From the NCBI GenBank assembly GCA_006538405.1, contig BJKQ01000023.1, forward strand, positions 124,001 to 188,000: a stretch of DNA of 64,000 bases, in the 5' to 3' direction. This DNA comes from Hansfordia pulvinata. Its lineage: Eukaryota; Ascomycota; Sordariomycetes; Xylariales. A program made the position numbers and the translations under genes. The notes beneath the pieces are model-generated. The model ran no database searches, was not told where the DNA came from, and was given only the letters and a program-made list of their open reading frames with translations. Shown piece after piece: positions 31,101 to 45,065 of the stretch (its first letter is position 1; each line of letters opens with the position of its first letter).

Positions 31101-31635
31101 CAGCTTATGTACTATTATATTAACCTTTCAAATATAAGAAACAATGAGTATATTTGACTTGAAGATTATTAATAATCGTCGTATCAAGCTAGAGAATAAT
31201 GAGTGATTTGAATAATTAATCAGGGTTATTATAGTAACTTTACAAAGTGTTAATATATAAAAAATAAATCGAGGAAGAAATTGATTTCCATTCCTCGATT
31301 CATGTATTGATGAATTTAATGCTCATTAACAATCTTAATTAATCAACCCGATTATATTTTCTTTGATCTCGTCATTGATAATAAAAAACTTTTATGTCGT
31401 GAGCTTAAAGCTTAGTCATTGAATAGATAAAATATCTTGATTGCATACCGAAGCTCTACTTCAAGCTCATAGACTTGTTTAAATTAAACTAAGATGTAAC
31501 TATAAAACATACCTCTTTATTTAGAAAAAGAACAGCTTAGATCTCATGTTTCACACTTAATCAAGTATCTCGGAAGTCTTGAGTTTCAAGAATAACACAT
31601 TTCTCAATACTCTGCTTCTTTATTAAAATTATAAA
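28141..31635 (+). repeat. Large repeat X, arm 1 of an inverted duplication
   Basis: Matches 38535-41440 in reverse complement along its full length apart from a 584-bp insertion (a 576-bp hAT relative plus 8-bp target duplication). Landmarks shared with the other arm include GAGCCTCGGGTCGAGTAGCT (30738-30757) and GTGAGGCCATGTTGTCACAT (about 28434). A part also matches 44760-45065. It has no open frame. It is probably a decayed transposon of unknown class. Confidence 0.85.
29585..30160. mobile_element. Short non-autonomous hAT relative, copy 2, inserted in X
   Basis: 576 bp starting CAGGGCTGGTAATGAG and ending ATCAACCCTG. It is flanked by GTTACAAG (29577-29584) and GTCACAAT (30161-30168), an 8-bp duplication with two changes. 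The other arm of X has the uninterrupted empty site at 39996-40003 (GTTACAAG on the minus strand), which proves insertion at this point. Subterminal arrays of CTGATTCA and ACTCACGTGAGT motifs occupy both ends. Confidence 0.9.
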
Positions 31636-31636
31636 A

Positions 31637-32480
31637 ATCTGAATTATAATAAGGTATTTTACCGTGAATAGATTAACAAATAACGTAATAAAGCTTAAAG
31701 ACTTTTGAATTGATTTAAATATGAAAACGATTGAAATGCCATGAGCTAGTATTTATAATGAGTATCATTTTACTTTAAATCCCAGAGTGAAAGTCTTACT
31801 ACTTAATTACAATTTTACAAGATATAATAAGTAAACTTAGAGAAAACTTATACACAGTATCTCGTTCAGTATAGCAGAGAGATCTAGAATGAAAAAAAGA
31901 TAAGCGAGGAATGTATGCGATAAGTATTGATATGTTACTGATCTTTAGATTTTGCTTATTGTAAATCGATGTTCTGATTTTGTGCATAATACTTTCAAAA
32001 ATTCGAATAGAAAATAAGTTTCACAACCTATTTTCTTCTTTACCACTTATATGATTTTGTATTTGTAAAACCATTAAAGCCATTTTATATTATAAAAATA
32101 TTATAAGCCTAGTTTAATTAAGCAATTATCATAGAAAATCTTTTTTCAAGGAATTTTGAAACTTAAAGTTATATTATACGTGGTTTTTAAAAAAAGTATT
32201 TTATCAGATTGATTTCAAAGTATACATATGTTCAAAAATAAATAAAAAGCATATAAAAACAGAAGTATAGCTTATATTATATATATATCAATAATTTCTT
32301 GCCTGTATACGTGTTTTCTTATTTGAATTAAATGACTTTGTATTAAAATGATATTTATAGATACATAAACTTGAAGTAATGAAAAATCCTGTATCTCTTA
32401 TAAGTATAAATTGAAAAGCGTTAAATCTTATGATATCTTTAATATTATAATTAAGAGGATTTTTAATGTCTTTAAGTACA
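31637..32480 (+). repeat. Dispersed repeat R1, copy 2
   Basis: Direct copy of 26933-27760. It begins immediately after the end of X and is followed directly by the inverted copy of R2. Confidence 0.8.
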
Positions 32481-32831
32481 TATAAAAAGTCATTTAATTA
32501 ATTACGTGATTATATATTAGTTTTAATTCTTTCAATCATACTTCTTTCAAGCTTATTTATTTTCGATTCTTATGAACTGCTTAAAGTGTGGGCATAGTAT
32601 CGCGATAAACATATAACTCACATAAATTGTTACTAACGTTAGCATTCAGCTATTGAGAGTATATTTACGTGTATTTAGATTGATACGAGTGACTCACTGC
32701 TTTAATTAGAATTGATTAAAGTAAAGTAAAGTGATCTCAGAGTTGATCCACGGACTTTAAGATTTGAGAATGATTCAATAAAAACCATTTAATATACATT
32801 GTATTTTTCACTTTTGATTAAGTAGTCGTTA
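32481..32831 (-). repeat. Dispersed repeat R2, copy 2 (inverted)
   Basis: Reverse complement of 27787-28136. R1-R2 therefore exists in two versions that differ by inversion of R2. Confidence 0.8.
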
Positions 32832-35800
32832 TAATTGTCTCACTTGTACAGATATAGGTAAAGGCTTTTAAATTTAAGAAATACAAATAGAAAATTAAAC
32901 TTGAAATTTGAATGAGTACACTTATATGAATCGATTGCTCGCTTGAATTCATGTGGGCATTCAAATAAGGGATTTAGAATAACTTATAAAACCTACTTCT
33001 TAGTTAACTTTAGAATGTATAATTAATAATCTCAAACTGGAATATTATATTACAATAAGCTATGAAGTATATGTAGAAGATCATACTTGTTCATAGTTAT
33101 AAGTATTTCCATCTTCTGTAGAAGAGCCCACATGAATTGAAATTCTACTTAAAAAGTAACGCATTTTAATTTTAGGATTTAAATATACTTTTGTAGCACA
33201 AAAATAATCTCAGCGGGGTTTCAACCTCTTGATAGAGAACGATAAGACCAAAACCCATTTAAACTTAAAATATAAGCTTAATAAAAGTACACAATGAATA
33301 AAGAGAAATCGCGTAGCCTTTATAAACTTTATAAGGTATAATACATATAACTTTGAAAGTAAGTTATATTGACGTAAAGCAAGTAGGAAATTAACTGAAA
33401 ATCGGTCGATAAGTATAATGCTTAAGATTGATTCTTTCAAAAAAAACACTGCTTGAAAAATGGCAATACCAATCAAGATAACCGGCGTTTATAACATCGT
33501 ATATTTCATATTTCGAACTCACAAGTATTACTCTTTTTGGAAGCTGATTTCAAAAGACTGAGTAAATGTAACTTGTTTCATGAATGAATCTTTTCAGATT
33601 TAATACTAATAAACCACATTTTACATGAAGCTTTTATACGAAACTATTCTTCTTGTACTCTATGCTTCTTTTCGAATCTTTACATCCAATGTTAAAAAAG
33701 CAAGGGCATGAAATTATAATTTAAGAGAAAGATTTATTGTGGACTTTTCATCTTAAAGAAACCTACGTTCTTGTCATCTAATCACTTTCATTTTATGAAT
33801 GAGTTTTTATGTTGAATATTTTTTGAAGAAAAACTTTAAACATTTTATAAAAAAAAAGATAATTCCAACAACAGAAAAGACTTCTAGTTTGATATGTAAT
33901 TATTTTTATTCTTTTATAAAACTTCGGGAGTAATATTAACATGTATATACTTACGAGGTTTTATATTCGTTTAATTATGTTTAATCCACTCTTTCTCATG
34001 TATCAATTTATTATACAAATAGGTGTATATTTCATGTTCATTATTTTTATAGCTTTTACCGCGTTGATTACGCCGTAGATTTTTAAGGAAATTCGGTGAG
34101 AATCGATCTATTGAGTTGAATAAAACTAATATAAGTCGACTTTTGTATTATCATAAAGATCTAGGAGTATATATCAAATTGGGACAATATTCTTTGTTTT
34201 TGATAGAATTTAAAAAATGAAAGATATTAATAAAGTCCTGTTATTTGAGATGTATATATTTTGAATTCGAACAGTGATATATGTTACAGTACAATATGAA
34301 TCGGCATAATACAAATACCTTTTTAATATGATATCTCTATTTAATACTTAAGAGTAGCATTATAAATAATGAATACTTTAAAACTTATTTATATTAACTT
34401 GAAAGTTATGTACTACAGTTCAAGCAACTTCAGGCCTTAAAGAGTGACTTTGAGAGACGTGAAATTCCGACAGAAATCTTTTGAATACCACAGACTGATC
34501 TTTAAATTAAAAACGAAAAGGTGAGATTATATTGAAAATATCAGCGAATAAATGCTGGTAGTACGTTTCTTCTTGATACTTTGTTTCTATCAATATTGAC
34601 AAAAAACCCTTGGTTCAAGGCCTTGTACGTTATGGGTCAGATTTCTTTCATTTATTCCTTTCATAAATAAGTGTTGAAATATAGATCTGTTGTACATTAT
34701 TGATTATTTAACCATATACTTATTAAACAACCGTTTAATATGTTTGAAGCTTACAGGATTTTGTTGCATAAGTCTTATAAGTATTAATCAAGTAATGTGC
34801 TATACGTTAGTCAGTATCTACGCATTTATAAAACTATTAAAAGATTCACTACTTTGCACTGTTCCAAGCTTGGTTATACTTATACTCGTAGAGATTAATA
34901 AAATTAGTGAGATATATTTAGATGCTTCAATATTCAGCTTCCATTCAGAACTTAATTAATTCGGAAATGAATACTCAAGAAGCTTAACAATAGACAAGAT
35001 CAATAATGAGTTAACTCGAAGTAACTCACGTGAGTTAGTTTATATGCGTCCGGAGAAACGTAAGTCTCTTATTAAATTCATTTAAATGAGATTACGTAAG
35101 TTGAAGCTGTGTATAAACCAAGCCACGGATTGGAACAGTTTATTACTCTCAAATACTTTATTAAGTATTAAGCTTTTAACTAGCTTATACACTTGATTAA
35201 ACTCATGAAGTTTATTATTCTTTTCTATATATATGAATTCAAGTTAAATCTCAATTGAAATAGGGTTTTCATTGTAATAGTCAATCTCGAAAACAAGTTC
35301 GCGCTTATACGTGTTTCATTTAGACCAAAGATAAATGAGATTCGATTAAGTCATTGATTATTGTCCGTGAGCTAATATAGGACTTATATAAAGTAACTTG
35401 GATATATTAATTACCCGATATAAAGTAACATAGACTTAAGTAAATCAGTAAGATCGCGGAATTATTATACCTTATAAGAGTTATCTAAGGTCTATTATCT
35501 ATTATACTCACTTTCAAAATCAAAATTCAACATTGTATGAACGTGAGATACCGCCAAAAAATGAGCATGTTACTTTTGCACTTGTATATTAGACCTATCA
35601 TTATGACAATCGATTACAATATAAGCTGTTATATAATTACTTTTACCTAATTCTACAAATGATTATTAATATAATTAATCTTACTTATCATGGATAACTA
35701 CAGATCTCAAATATGTAATAAGTGAGCTCTTTCGACTGTTTTATAAATAACTAAAGTTTCAAAGTTTTGAACCAGGTAAAAGATAAAGACTATTATTTCA

Positions 35801-38534
35801 AGTCAATCATTTTACACAAGTATTTTCAGTATGAAATATTGCAGAATGGATATTCATAATCATTCTTTATCGGATTAATGTGACATGGGTAATATTTTGA
35901 GTTTGAAAGGTGTTGGAAATAGTGAATAAGTAGATTATTTTATAATTATCTTCATAACTATCTGAAATCTAGATAGTACCTATGAAGTAGATTAAGTAGG
36001 AACTATATAAAACGCGTTGCTTTCTATGCTTTAAACCTAAATAGAAATATTGACATCGAGTCATTCGATTGAATAGTATTTTTAACACCATTCTACGTAC
36101 ATACCTGTTTACTAAAAATAATTTGCATGACATATATTTAATATATGTAGGAAGGCTTACCGTGACTTCTTCTGTATTTTGATTGAGGAACTTTTAATTA
36201 TATATTAACTTTGACAAATATATACTATGTGAATAAAAGCCTTTAATTGAACCAGGGCAGTTATTAATCATGATACTTTATATGCTATATGAATCGTCTT
36301 TAAAATCTACCGCTAGTCTTCTAAACACCTTCAGGTTAATGCAATAAGAAGAGGAGTATTTTAAAAGCTAACTTATATAAGAACGGCCGTGTAAATTGAA
36401 ATGTAGTATTTTAAATAAACGAACAAATCCTTTAATGTGGGATGATTTCTGATTCAATACCTTTCAAAAGTTGATTTAAGCTACCTCACATCAATCACGA
36501 GCTGATTGAGCTGACTTACCCCTTTACTTTATATTGAGCGAGTTATCCACCTTTTTGAATCAAGGCAACTCACGTGGAGACAAGTTTATTGATAAGTCAA
36601 GTCACGGAGTTGGACTTTTGACATCTTAATTTTAAAGAGTTTATTTATTCGCTTATGATAAGTTTAATTAAAATACTTATATAAAGCATAGGCTTTTTGT
36701 TTATATTGTACTCACGCATCCTATATTCTTTAGATTATTTCAGTTTAAGCTCTTGTACATGAAATCGATTTAAATATAGTTCACTCGTAAGAAAAATTCC
36801 AACTTCTATGGTAACTTAAACTACTTAGAATAAGCTCATTTATTTTCATTCAACTCAACTTATTTACCCCGTTATATTCGTTTTACCGAAGTTATTAAAC
36901 TTAAGAATGCATCAATTAAGCTTATTTATTTTGAGTTAAGTCAAGTTTCATTATTACATATCAGCATTGATACAACGTGCTGAAGCGTTTCATAGGCCAG
37001 GTTTCAATATGAAAACAGTATTATAACGTACGTTAAAGCTGTTTTTTATTCATCTCAGATGTCTTCAATATAAAGTACTTCTTATATTAGTAAAACTATA
37101 TATTCTTCTGTCTTAATGAATTCTTTTCTTCTATTTAATTAATAAGACAATATTGGAGTTTCGTGTAGTTAGTCAACCTCAGTCCGCGAGTTATTTCGAA
37201 ACTTGTAAAAGCATGAATATAGCTTCAAGCTCATCAATTCAGCTCTGCTCCTGAAATCATCAATTAAATGATTCTAAAGAAATACTCATTGTGAAAAAAA
37301 AGTAAAGTATGAATTTACAACGTAACCGTTAATCACTTCCTAGATTAATATGATTACTACAAACTCAATCATACCTTCTTCAAATCATATTTTCAAGCTA
37401 CTATATCAAATTTTACGAAGTGAAGATATTATATTATAGAAATGAAGTTGCAATCGGGGTCTTTGAAGCAATTTAATCCTACTTTCAACGATTGTTCACT
37501 TACAAATTTTCACAGTTCGTAATATCTTATATATATTGATATTATAGCCTACCTATATAGCTTTCATAGCTGAAAAAGGGTTTACTCAAAGTTATATGTT
37601 TACTTTTTGTACTTTACTTCTCTCCAAACTTTTACCTCGAAGAATGAAAATAGCTTGACTATAAATATTACTTCATAATCAACCAAATTTCCTTAGGTTT
37701 TGATATTTCTTTCACTTAGATGAAGTATATAAAAACTGTTTCCTTTAGTTAGATGAGGTACATACAAATTAATATAGTACACCTATTTAGAAGACTTGAA
37801 TAATTCTATCCAGGCTAATTATAAGCTGACTCATTGATTAGAGACTAGCAATAAAATTGGCCCTTAACTGTTTTCAAAAAACACGATTGAAAACTAACTT
37901 TAAAGATTGGTAACCTCGTATTCTTTTGACATTCAAGTCCTATAGACTTAACTTTTCTGAAAATTTGGGACTTATGTGATTGAAGTTAAAGAAAAAGATT
38001 ACTCATTTAAACTAGTATCACTACTTCAAAGCTATTAAATATATGTATATTAAACTTCAAAGTCACTTTTTCATGTTATATATTCTTCTACCATACAATC
38101 TACTTACTACAGGAACTACGTATACAGAATATACTTTTACTACTTAATGAAGTTTATTAATATTCATTATTGCTTTAAATGCTTTGATCGTGAAATATGG
38201 TTTTACGCACCTAAATTATGATATAAACTTCTTACCACTCGGTATTTCCCAGAAAACAAAGTGAAACCCTTAATTCAAGGCTCATACAAAGAACTCCACG
38301 TAAAGCCTTTATCTGTAAAGTTAGAGACCAGTGCAACAAGAATTAACTTAAAGCTAATAATCTATATATAATATTCGTCCCTCTTAAAGAATTCTTATCG
38401 TGAATTCGCTTATGAAATATTAAACGTACTTTTTTGAAGGATTTATCAAATTTTAATACATGTATCAGTTTGAAAGCTGAGAAACAATGCTTTATATCTT
38501 TCACGACATATAAGAGAACTGGACTATTAATCAT
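32832..38534. other. AT-rich spacer between the arms of X
   Basis: About 5.7 kb of decayed sequence with no gene. I see hAT-end-like fragments at about 34997-35110 and 36440-36620 (CTCACGTG-type motifs). A minus frame at 38343-38534 contains CFSAFKLIHVLKFDKSF, which faintly recalls the thumb/RNase H junction of Ty3/gypsy polymerases (A-x-x-x-A-P-V-L-x-x-F-D). That link is a weak visual impression only. The remainder is unassigned. Confidence 0.45.
34997..35110 (+). repeat. Fragment of a hAT-type terminus
   Basis: Reads AATGAGTTAACTCGAAGTAA, then CTCACGTGAGTTAG, matching the left subterminal region of the hAT family. The opposite end was not found nearby. Confidence 0.5.
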
Positions 38535-41440
38535 TTTTATAAAGAAGCAGAGTATTGAGAAATGTGTTGTTTTTAAAACTCAAGACTTCCGAGATACGTG
38601 ATTAAGTGTGGAACATGAGATCTGAGCTGTTCTTTTTCTAAATGAAGAGGTATGTTTATAATTACATTTAAGCTTAATTTAAACTAGTCTATGAGCTTAA
38701 AGTAGAGCTTCGGTATGCAATCAACACAGTTTATGCATTCAATGATGAAGCTTTAAGCCAATGACATAACAGTTTCTTATTATTAATGATAAAATCTTAG
38801 AAAATATAATCGGGTTGAATAATTGAGATTGTTAATAAGCATTAAGAGCATGGATAGATGAAATAAGGAATGGAAGTCAATTTCTTCCTCGATTTATATT
38901 TTATACATTAACACTTTGTAGAATTACTGAAATAACCCTGGTTAATTATTCAAATAGCTCATCATTCTGTAGCTTAATACGACGATTATTAACAATCTTC
39001 AAATAAAATATACTCATCGCTTCTTATATTTGAAAGGTTAATATAATAGTACATAAGCTGAAAGCTAATAAAATAAGAGAATAACAGGCATGAAATCTTA
39101 TTTATTTACGAAGCAAGTCATTGCTTTAGTATTTATTGATAATAAACGAAACACGAAGGTTCAGTGTTCTCCACACAGCTGATTCTTAATTACAAAATAT
39201 ATAATCCAATATCGAGACCTATCTTTTTAAGACTTTGTAAGTCTATAAGTGTAACGAAAACGAAAAGATGCGATTATTATTAAACACTTTATTGACACTA
39301 ACATAAACAGATTTAGAATTAGATTGTGAAAGTTAAGAGATGTATTATATTAACATTTTAAGCTTGGAGTAGGTCTGAATCTGGCAATCATTGGTTCAAG
39401 AAAATTTAAGCTACTCGACCCGAGGCTCTGACGGAGCTTCTATTATAGCTTAACTCATGTGATTTCAATTCTCAATGAATTGACGGATTGATACTTTCTT
39501 TGATTTAGTGAAGTCTTAAGTAGAGCAGAAAAACCTTTATTTAGAAAGAAACCCCAAACACGCACTTTTACACAGGCTCAACTATCTGTTAAAATAGTTG
39601 AAACTCAATTTAATGAGTAGAATCTTCTTTTACTTATGTAAAATTAGTCTGAACAAGTTTATGTAATGAAGGTTAGGCCAATAAATTTGAGAGTACTAAA
39701 TTTCCCAATCTTTTATTAAAAGCTTCAATACGCTCAAAGTAGCCAACACGTAGGACTAAAAAATGTAAACTAAAAATCAGAAAAATAAATAAATTTATGA
39801 ATCCAAATAATAATATTTATAAAAAGTTGAGTATCTTTAATTAAACTAAAGTTAATCTAACAAGTAAGTCAATTTAATGATCAGAGACTATTCGAATCCA
39901 AGTTAGCTTATAATTGGCTTGAGTGCTTAAAAAGAATTCTGCTTTCAATTACAAATTATACGTCAAAACTTTCTCAATTTTTACTGGATTAAAGGCTTGT
40001 AACCAAGATCTTTTTCCATTAGTAATGGAGACCTGACTTAAATACTATAATTTCAATTGGTGAATATTCTAAGGGAAAGAAAACTTATATCAGTTGATTC
40101 AGGTGTAGAAAGCTCAACTGTCACCACTATTTCAATTTAATTGATTCTGTTAAAGTATAAGAAATATCGTTACTATTGATCTTTTAGGAACTCATATATA
40201 GATTAAAGCTTTAAGTTGATTGATACATCAACATAATTTCGAAAAGAAAAAGGTACCTGCTCATATTACCAGGATTAAGGTTATATTTACTCACACAAAC
40301 CCGGATTTAAACAAATAGATATATCTTCTTATTTAAACCAGCTCACGTGAACCGAGGTCTTTCATAGAGTCACTTACGGATTGAAGTTTTTAATCTTATT
40401 AAAAACAATCTCGCTAATACACACTTTACTTGTGAACAATACGTGTGAATAGCGTTTTGAGTAGTGTTAGCTTACTTTTATTCAAGTTCTTCTCAATGCC
40501 CTATAATCTACTTCATAATTGTAGTTGAATATCATGCGTATGTTTTCAACTCTACTTTTACTTATTCGTGTACAATCAGTGTGTTTATTATATCTATAGA
40601 ACTATGCTACAGTACGGCAGAAAGTTAAAAGAAAACTTGTCTTTTATTTATTCAGGGTCTTTTTCTCTTCTTCTAATTTGTAATTATTCATATTGGACTC
40701 ATATATAATACGCTTGTATACGTTGAGTATGTATCGTACTCTCTTATATTTTATCAATAAGGTATACGTAACTGAAACCCCTACATATTACGCTGACGTG
40801 AAATAAATCTGTATTTAATCCTTATTCAAAGAACCTTTTAAAAAGTTGCTGTTTAAGCGTATCATCTTCATAAGAAATGAGGAGCTATGACTTACGTAAC
40901 TTCAGTTACATACAATATCAAAGTTGAAAACCTTACGCTGACTGATAACTTATATTAGTTAGGATATATAAGTTATTTGCTTGATTAGAACAACTTAAGC
41001 TTCTAAAAAATAGTATTATAACGGATTCAAGAAAACACACGTTGGCTACTTATATATAGACTTTAGATATTTAAATCACTGTTTTAAGCTTATACGTGAA
41101 ATTCTATCACGTAAATTCTAGATTCTGAATGTGACAACATGGCCTCACAATACCTCTGAAATAGAACTCACCAGGATCACATCCTTAAGTGCATTACTAT
41201 CACTTTAAATTGCATGGAATTTGCTTAATCAGCCGGTATTAAGAGACGTTTTATCATGGTTGTTTATTAAGAAACAAAATCATTCATTTCCAAAGTTTCA
41301 TATATGACGAAACCGTACAAAAGAAAGAAATATAGTAAATTACCTCATAGTTCAGATGAACAAATTTATTAGTCAGGCTATCTAATTTCGAATATACGAA
41401 AAGACTCTCAAACCCTTTATTATGTGAATAAATTGAAAGG
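38535..41440 (-). repeat. Large repeat X, arm 2 (inverted, empty site)
   Basis: Reverse complement of 28141-31635 without the hAT relative. Arms are about 2.9 kb and separated by about 6.9 kb. Divergence between arms is largely transition-type by eye, as expected of RIP. Confidence 0.85.
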
Positions 41441-41716
41441 CAACTTTCTACGAAAGTCTTGGAATGTAATACTCAGCTCGGGCTGGTCATATTAAATTAC
41501 TAATTCATCTTTTCTAAATATATAAATAATATACATGTATTTTAAAATCTATTAGAGTAATTGTTTCCTGCTGAAATAACACTTTAAAACATTTATAAGG
41601 CATTTCCTTTTAGCCTACTCATATAAGTAATAGTAAGTCCATTATTCAAATCTCGCTACTTTTGAAATATATTAAGAGATTACGTATTATAAATAGTAAT
41701 ACTGTTATGTTTGAAG

Positions 41717-42194
41717 CAGAGTTGAAATGATGAATCGTGAGTCTCAACTTAGCTTATTACTCACGCGAATTATTTTTAATCAGTGATTCTACTGATTTAC
41801 TTGAATCTTACTTATTTTAAATCAAGCATCTGATTCATCCAAATTAGCTCACGTGAATGGATCCAAGTTTGCAACTTAACGAAATCTTCTTGGTTTTTTT
41901 AAGTAAAATTAGGATAACAATATTAGTTCAAAAGATGAAATTTTAACATCTATGAAAATCCTACAAATTAAATTACAATAAGTTACCCAATATGTTCATA
42001 CTGATTTCAATCCAGAAATGAATGATACGAACTTGATTTATTTGAATGTAAGTTAATTCTAAGCTTAAGGCACCTTGTTTTATTAAATTAAGTTAGTGTA
42101 TGAATCCTCACGGATAAACCAGTTTCATGTAAATCGACTCAGACGAGTCAATGACTTACGTGGGTTAAGACGAGTTAACTCATTTCCAGCCGCG
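41717..42194. mobile_element. Short non-autonomous hAT relative, copy 3
   Basis: About 478 bp beginning CAGAGTTGAAATGATGAATC and ending AACTCATTTCCAGCCGCG. Both match the hAT family ends in the orientation opposite to the 29585 copy. Flanks GTTTGAAG and ATACGAGA agree at 7 of 8 positions if transitions are allowed. Confidence 0.6.
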
Positions 42195-44759
42195 ATACGA
42201 GATTTACATATGCTTTTACTTTAGACTTGAACTTTAATATATAATAATCACTATTCATACAATAATCATAAGAATTGCTTACATTATAGATTTGAGCTTA
42301 CATACACTTCAATTAACTTGCGGTAAAAATAAATAGCTTGATTGTAAATTTCATTTTTAAACAGCGATATTTAGAGTAAATTCCTACCGACGAGGGTAAA
42401 AAATGAAAAATCACTGAACTTTCCTAAAAGTGACATGAACGGTTTAGAAATCTAACAACTTATACAATTGAACTTATGCATGAAACTATATTTCTGTATA
42501 TCACCTACGTCTAATCACATTTTAAGTCTATGTAGCCATACCCTTTATTGTGGACTTGTAAATGGATCAAAACAAAAGCGAAACTTTCTTCTAATTACTT
42601 TTGACTATTATATCACTTGAAAACCATTATTCAAGACTTTATCATCTTCTTCTACTTGGGAAGCTACGATTAAGAATGATTAAAAAGTGTTATTACCTGT
42701 TTTGTAACTTTAGTTCATTAAGGTAAAGCATTTAACTTAATCTAGATAACCCATATTTCACTTCAAATAGCTCAAAACTTGATATAACGCATACTTATAT
42801 ACTAATTTTTTAGAGCGAGTTATTATCAGTTATCAATATAAGTCATAGAATTCTTTTTATTATGTTTATTAAGGTTCATAACATAAATCATAAGTTATAA
42901 GCTATCTTATAAATGACTCACGTGTCGAATTAATTCACGTAGATTAGCTGACATAAATTTACGTCACTTTAACTCAATTTAGAAATCTATGTAAAGTAGC
43001 TCACGGATTTAAATCATTTCGACTAATGTAGTCTAAAGCATCTTTCGATAAATTTTTATTAATGAAAGAAGTGAAACGGCAAGTTTCGTCAACGAAAACC
43101 TACGAAGTATGAAGTTTACATGAGTACATTTAATATAAGTAGGTTTAATAGAAGTAAATTAATAGCCAATTGAACTTAACTGTAAATAAGTGCCATTGGC
43201 AATATGTTTTATGGAAACACCATGAGTAAGCTTACTAAACAACGATTTATCATTAGCCAACTGATTTAACCAAAACAGTCTAAATATAAGTTATTACAAG
43301 TAAAATAAAATTGAATATGCTGATAAAGTCTACGAATATACAGTAAGTTAAATTCAATACGTAAACTTATAATGACATTGTGAAGAGTAACATAACACAA
43401 TATCACGAGAACAAGTTTTAAATGGATGCATTGCATTATGAAGTTTGAACTCGTGACTTAGCTTATGAGAAACTCAGACTCATGTGAGTTAAGTGGAGTT
43501 CACTTAATTTCAAATTTGATGTTATGACTTCCAATCTATTAGTGTAGGTTGTGCTTCAATATTAAGTAGTTTCAGATTAAAACAATCCATTTTTAATAAA
43601 ACGAATATTCAAAATGACATAAAAATATATCTTGAACTTCATATAGAAAGGGCTCCCCTATACGTCTTCTGTTTATATAGGAAACGCTATTCAAATAACT
43701 TGGTTCTTCTGTAAAATTTTACTCATAGCCTATTTATCATTCAATCAAGAATGATTTCTTTCAAGCTTCTCTTTTCTGCTTTCGTATTCTTTAACCAAGA
43801 ATACGCAGCACTCTACGTAATAGCTAAGATAGGAAGTAGCAGTCATATTGGCTTTAATAAGCAAACGTTATTTAAGCGATTAAGCAAACGCTGTTTTTTT
43901 CTAAAAAAAGAAGGGATATAATTTATTTACACCGCATATATAAATTGCATTTTCATCGAAGCATAATTTATTTTTCATTTCTTCAAAATAGCATTATGCT
44001 TTTCAGTAGGCTACTATATGTATACATAGAAAGTACTTCTAAAACTATACTTATATTCAATCTTACGATATGAAATCAACTTGATCTTTTCAACAAAGAA
44101 CAAATCTGCCTCAAAACATAAATATAAGAAGCGAGACTCGTTATGTTATTTGATAAATTACGATTATAAGATATCACCTTAGAGTATATTGATTTCAACT
44201 GTATGGCTCTCTATATAGTTTTTAAGTCATGGTTGAAAACATAAAGCTTAAGTGAAACTGAAAGCTATCTTATACTTATTCTTGAATTGATTAATAGATA
44301 CAATTATCTAAACGCTATTGAAAAAAACGAGAAGCTTCATTTTTGCCTTTTCTTCTTAGTAACTCAATAGAGAAGTAATATTGCTGAATTAATTAATTGA
44401 AGTCAAATTGATATACGTACCTAGTACTGTGTTATGTGAAAGTATTTTGATATGCTTAAGATCATACTATATGCTAATATCAAGCCACCTTTTAATGAGC
44501 TGTAGAGAAAAGATACTCAGCTTAATTCAATCAGGTAAATATCAATAAGTTCTTAGCTTAGTTTTTTATTTCTTTGCTATATTTCTAAGACCTCTTTTGT
44601 AATGCAGATGATCTTGATACATCTTTCACGAAATGCTTACTTTCATATAACTAGCTTTTAAGTGTTGAGCCATACCTTTATAACTATAAAAATAATATTA
44701 AAAGCTCTGAAAAAGCTTTATATGTTCTTATCGTAAACTATTTAAGCTCGCTTTATTTA
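42195..44759. other. AT-rich, nothing intact
   Basis: No gene or complete element. Subterminal hAT-like words (GACTCACGTG, CTCATGTGAGTTAAG) recur at about 42910-43020 and 43440-43500, probably from further fragments of the same family. Confidence 0.45.
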
Positions 44760-45065
44760 GAATTTCTATCAAAGATTAAATTTCGTAAATTTATAGAAAA
44801 TTGAAATTATATGAATCAAGCTATAGAAGCTCCGTCAGAGCCTCGGGTCGAGTAGCTCACACTTATTTAAACTAATGATTTCCGGGTTTGAGCCTACTTA
44901 AAGCTTGAAACTTGAAATAAGTACAACTATAAATTATCATAGTTCAACACTAAATCTACGAAGCTTAATGTCAATAAAGTGTTTAAAAATGATCACATCC
45001 ATTCGTTCCTATTCTATTTATAGAATTCATAATTGGTCTCAATACTAAATTATATAATTTTAATA
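44760..45065 (+). repeat. Repeat X, partial third copy
   Basis: Matches about 30661-30975 of arm 1 in direct orientation, including GAGCCTCGGGTCGAGTAGCT unchanged, with heavy divergence around it. Confidence 0.75.

Noticed and set aside
26933..32480. R1 copies as LTRs of a 5.5-kb retrotransposon
   Set aside because: No TG...CA ends, primer-binding site or polymerase motif, and X occurs elsewhere without R1.
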